A stretch of 64,000 bases of DNA, from the NCBI RefSeq assembly GCF_040196175.1, contig NZ_JBEFNF010000001.1, positions 124,001 through 188,000 of the forward strand, read 5' to 3'. Source of the stretch: Halospina sp040196175. Lineage in GTDB: Bacteria; Pseudomonadota; Gammaproteobacteria; Pseudomonadales; Oleiphilaceae. Shown here in pieces: positions 61,308 to 64,000 of this stretch. Position numbers and translations under genes: made by a program. Positions within the stretch are counted from its first letter, which is position 1; every line of letters starts with the position of its first letter. The notes beneath the pieces are model-generated. The model did not search any database. It was given only the letters and a program-made list of their open reading frames with translations, and was not told the origin of the DNA.

Positions 61308-62717
61308 TTGTTTGAACGTCCCGAGGTTGGCGAACGGGCCCTGCTGGTCCACATTACGCTGGCATCTGAAATGGAACCTGAAAGTCCGGATGAATTCCGT
61401 GAGCTGGCGGAATCCGCCGGGGTGATGTGTGCGGCAGTGGTCACGGGGTCCCGCAACCAGCCAAGCTCGCGGTTCTTTCTGGGGTCGGGCAAGCTTGAAG
61501 AGCTGCGGGCCACCCTCAACGCTGAGGGTGGCGATGTGGTGCTGTTCAACCACCAGCTTAGCCCCAGCCAGGAACGCAATCTGGAGGCTGAGCTGAAGTG
61601 CCGGGTTCTGGACCGCACCGGCGTCATCCTCGACATTTTCGCGCAGCGCGCCCGCACCTATGAGGGTAAGCTGCAGGTTGAACTGGCGCAGCTGGAGCAT
61701 ATGTCCACCCGCCTGGTCCGGGGCTGGACTCACCTTGAGCGCCAGAAGGGCGGTATTGGCCAGCGCGGCCCGGGTGAGACCCAGCTTGAGACCGACCGCC
61801 GGCTCTTGAGAGCGCGCATCAACCAGATCAACCGCCGGCTGGAGAAAGTGCGCCGTCAGCGTGAGCAGGCGCGGAGGTCGCGTAAACGGGCTGAGATTCC
61901 GGTGGTGTCGCTGGTGGGCTATACCAATGCCGGCAAATCCTCGCTGTTCAATCACCTGACCGACTCCACAGTGTTCGAGGCGGATCAGCTGTTCGCTACC
62001 CTGGATCCGACCGTGCGCCGTGTGCACATTCCGGACGTAGGGCCGGTGGTGTTGGCGGATACAGTCGGGTTCATCCGGCATCTGCCGCATAAACTGGTGG
62101 AGGCTTTCCGCGCGACGCTCGAGGAGACGGTTGAGGCATCGTTGCTGCTGCACGTGATCGACAACACCGATCCGACCCGCGATGACACCATTGAACAGGT
62201 CAACACGGTACTGGCTGACATCGGTGCCGGTGAGGTCCCGGTGCTTCAGGTGTGCAACAAAATCGATCTCGTTCCCGGCGGCGAGCCGGGAATGGAGCGT
62301 GATGAGAGCGGTCGCCCTGTACGTGTCTGGTTGTCGGCCCATACAGGAGCCGGCATGGAGGAGCTGCGTGATGCTGTTGCTGAGCGCCTGGCCGAGGACG
62401 TGGTTCATCGTTATGTGAAGCTATCTCCCGCCGATGGATGGCTGCGGGCCCAGTTCTACCAGACAGGCTCAGTGGTAGCGGAACGTATGTCGGAAAGGGG
62501 TGAGCCGGTTCTGGAAGTTCGGATGGAGTCCCGCGACTGGCACCAGCTGCTCGCCCGTGCCGGCATGAATGAAGACCAGATGGTGTGCTTGGAAAGCGGT
62601 GACTGGATGGCTGCTCAAGTCTGTGACCTCCCCCGGTTGTCGCGGCCTGCCAGAACACCTACTATTTGCGTCTGTTATGCCCGGCAGCTTCCGGGCCACT
62701 GCAGTGAACAACATTAG
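61308..62717 (+). CDS. hflX: Ribosome-associated GTPase HflX
   Basis: 469 residues from TTG 61308 (GAGGAG upstream). N-terminal HflX domain (RNQPSSRFFLGSGKLEEL), coiled linker with GPGETQLETDRRLL, GTPase with G1 VGYTNAGKSSLFN, G3 DTVGF and G4 NKIDL. It splits stalled 70S ribosomes. The final 25 or so residues (RPARTPTICVCYARQLPGHC) are Cys-rich and unlike the usual C-terminus. The start codon choice rests on family alignment (MFERP). Confidence 0.93.
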   Translation: MFERPEVGERALLVHITLASEMEPESPDEFRELAESAGVMCAAVVTGSRNQPSSRFFLGSGKLEELRATLNAEGGDVVLFNHQLSPSQERNLEAELKCRVLDRTGVILDIFAQRARTYEGKLQVELAQLEHMSTRLVRGWTHLERQKGGIGQRGPGETQLETDRRLLRARINQINRRLEKVRRQREQARRSRKRAEIPVVSLVGYTNAGKSSLFNHLTDSTVFEADQLFATLDPTVRRVHIPDVGPVVLADTVGFIRHLPHKLVEAFRATLEETVEASLLLHVIDNTDPTRDDTIEQVNTVLADIGAGEVPVLQVCNKIDLVPGGEPGMERDESGRPVRVWLSAHTGAGMEELRDAVAERLAEDVVHRYVKLSPADGWLRAQFYQTGSVVAERMSERGEPVLEVRMESRDWHQLLARAGMNEDQMVCLESGDWMAAQVCDLPRLSRPARTPTICVCYARQLPGHCSEQH

Positions 62718-62729
62718 ACGGAGAACACT

Positions 62730-63959
62730 ATGGCCTGGAACGAACCGGGTGGAAACCGCAATAACGATCGTGACCCCTGGAGCTCGGGCAATCGCGGTGG
62801 CAATGACCAGGGGCCTCCGGACCTGGACGAGGCACTCAAAAAGGGCCTCGACAAGCTGAACAAGCTCTTCGGGAATAAGGGCGGTTCCGGCGGTAGCGGT
62901 GGTTCAGGAGGAGGGAGCAGCAGTAGTGGCGGTGGCTTCACCCTGATTCTGGCCGTCGTAGGTCTGCTTGTCTTCGGATTTCTGGCCTATCAGTCAGTCT
63001 ACATCGTTGATGAACGTGAAAACGGCGTGGTGCTGCGCTTCGGCGAGTATCACAAGACGACCATGCCGGGTCTGAACTTCAAGATTCCGCTGCTCGACGA
63101 TGTCCGCATGGTGACCGTGACCGATGTACGCTCGTTCAAGTCCACCGGGCACATGCTCACTGAAGACGAAAATATCGTGAGTGTGAACTTGGCCGTTCAG
63201 TATCGGGTGCAGGAGCCCAAAAACTTTGTGCTCAATGTGCGCGCCCCCAGCAGAACGCTGCGGTACGCCACAGACAGCGCCCTACGCCACGAAGTGGGCA
63301 GTTCCACGCTGCATGGTGTGCTCACCGAGCGCCGTGCGGAGTTGGGCCAGCTGGTTGAGAAACGCCTCCAGCGCTTTCTGGATACCTACACCGTAGGTAT
63401 GCAGATCCTGCGCGTTAACGTTGAGAGCACCCAGCCTCCGGACCCGGTTCAGGAGGCCTTCCGCGATGTTCAGCGTGCGCGTGAGGACATGCAGCGCTTT
63501 GTTGATCAGGCCGAGCAATACCGCAACCGCGTCGTTCCGGAAGCGCGCGGCCAGGCCCAGCGAGTACGCGAAGACGCAAAGGCTTATCGCTCCAAAGTAG
63601 TGGAAGCGGCTCAGGGTGATACCGCGCGTTTCCTGGATGTGCTTGATGTTTACGAGCAGTCTCCAGAGGTCACCTCGCGTCGGCTCTATATCGAAACCAT
63701 GCAGCAGGTTCTGACTGGGACCAGCAAGGTGGTGGTCGACGTCGAGCAGGGTAATAACCTGATGATGCTACCGCTGGATCAGATGATGAAGGGCGGTGCT
63801 AAGGCGATGGCGGATTCTTCCCCAGATGGGAGTGATTCCGGTGATGGTCAACACCAGGGTATTGGTTCCACCAAGAACCGCATCGATCGGATCAGCGATC
63901 AGGTGATCGACCGGATCCGCGACAAGCAGAACAGCAATTCCGGCCGGGAGAGGCGTTAA
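62730..63959 (+). CDS. hflK: FtsH protease regulator HflK
   Basis: 409 residues. The Gly/Asn/Asp-rich cytoplasmic N-terminus has a poly-Gly/Ser stretch (about residues 50-70), followed by a single membrane helix (FTLILAVVGLLVFGFLAYQS) and an SPFH/band-7 domain, then a long helical region (EARGQAQRVREDAKAY). It forms with HflC the periplasmic cage around FtsH. It is separated from hflX by 12 nt. Confidence 0.94.
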   Translation: MAWNEPGGNRNNDRDPWSSGNRGGNDQGPPDLDEALKKGLDKLNKLFGNKGGSGGSGGSGGGSSSSGGGFTLILAVVGLLVFGFLAYQSVYIVDERENGVVLRFGEYHKTTMPGLNFKIPLLDDVRMVTVTDVRSFKSTGHMLTEDENIVSVNLAVQYRVQEPKNFVLNVRAPSRTLRYATDSALRHEVGSSTLHGVLTERRAELGQLVEKRLQRFLDTYTVGMQILRVNVESTQPPDPVQEAFRDVQRAREDMQRFVDQAEQYRNRVVPEARGQAQRVREDAKAYRSKVVEAAQGDTARFLDVLDVYEQSPEVTSRRLYIETMQQVLTGTSKVVVDVEQGNNLMMLPLDQMMKGGAKAMADSSPDGSDSGDGQHQGIGSTKNRIDRISDQVIDRIRDKQNSNSGRERR

Positions 63960-63961
63960 GC

Positions 63962-64000
63962 ATGAACACTAAGGGTATACTGGCGATCATAGCCGGTGTC
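63962..64000 (+). CDS. hflC: FtsH protease regulator HflC, N-terminus only
   Basis: Thirteen codons are visible from ATG 63962 (MNTKGILAIIAGV), the beginning of a membrane anchor, two nt after the hflK stop. The window ends inside the gene. Identity is inferred from position after hflK. Confidence 0.75.
   Translation, partial: MNTKGILAIIAGV

Noticed and set aside
1..64000. CRISPR arrays, rRNA, tRNA genes, insertion sequences, prophage genes
   Set aside because: No direct-repeat arrays, rRNA or tRNA-like folds, transposase or phage motifs were seen on reading through both strands.

Overview
The window comes from a gammaproteobacterial chromosome, most likely a Pseudomonadales or related marine/halophilic lineage of fairly high GC content. 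From about 21 kb to the right end, the genes follow a backbone I recall from Pseudomonas aeruginosa (the parE to hflK neighbourhood): parE, parC, serB, fimX, psd, rhdA, motAB, rsgA, orn, queG, nnr, tsaE, amiB, mutL, miaA, hfq, hflX, hflK, hflC. No rRNA, tRNA, CRISPR array, insertion sequence or phage gene was seen.

Layout. (1) 1-4047: an uncharacterised set of a thermostable-hemolysin-family protein, an AMP-ligase fused in frame to a haem-oxygenase-like di-iron domain, an SDR and a secreted TPR protein. (2) 4067-13561: an acyclic terpene (citronellol/geraniol) utilisation cluster atuABCDEF with a divergent atuR. Two of its gaps hold a dispersed foldback repeat, and one of these also holds a REPIN. 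(3) 13802-18008: a TPR-protein-associated TRAP transporter (TatT lipoprotein, binding protein, fused Q-M permease). (4) 18110-21121: a lipoprotein subtilase paired with a PrcB-like lipoprotein. (5) 21214-31696: parE, fabAB, an EAL protein, cytochrome b561, YceI, parC and serB. (6) 31712-39993: FimX-like and PilZ-like proteins, the complete EF-P beta-lysylation module (epmB, efp, epmA), psd and rhdA. (7) 40056-49810: a block that interrupts the expected rhdA-motA order. It carries a two-subunit pyruvate carboxylase, an orphan cysD, the DabAB inorganic-carbon pump, a LysR regulator and a small unknown gene. (8) 50086-64000: motAB and the conserved housekeeping run to hflC, which is cut by the window end.

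How the genes work together. The atu enzymes would take citronellyl-/geranyl-CoA through dehydrogenation, carboxylation and hydration. DabAB would accumulate bicarbonate, and PycA, encoded two genes downstream of dabA, consumes bicarbonate. A related sequence motif lies about 80 nt upstream of both dabB and cysD, in the same orientation, so the divergent LysR protein may control both units. FimX-like, PilZ-like and EAL proteins point to c-di-GMP control of surface motility beside the flagellar stator genes. The right end is translation, tRNA modification, DNA repair and envelope housekeeping.

The least explained items are the hemolysin/AMP-ligase/di-iron cluster, the foldback repeats with covarying stems, the dentilisin-like protease pair, and the proposed Dab-Pyc regulon. 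All assignments are from reading motifs and gene order; no database search was run.
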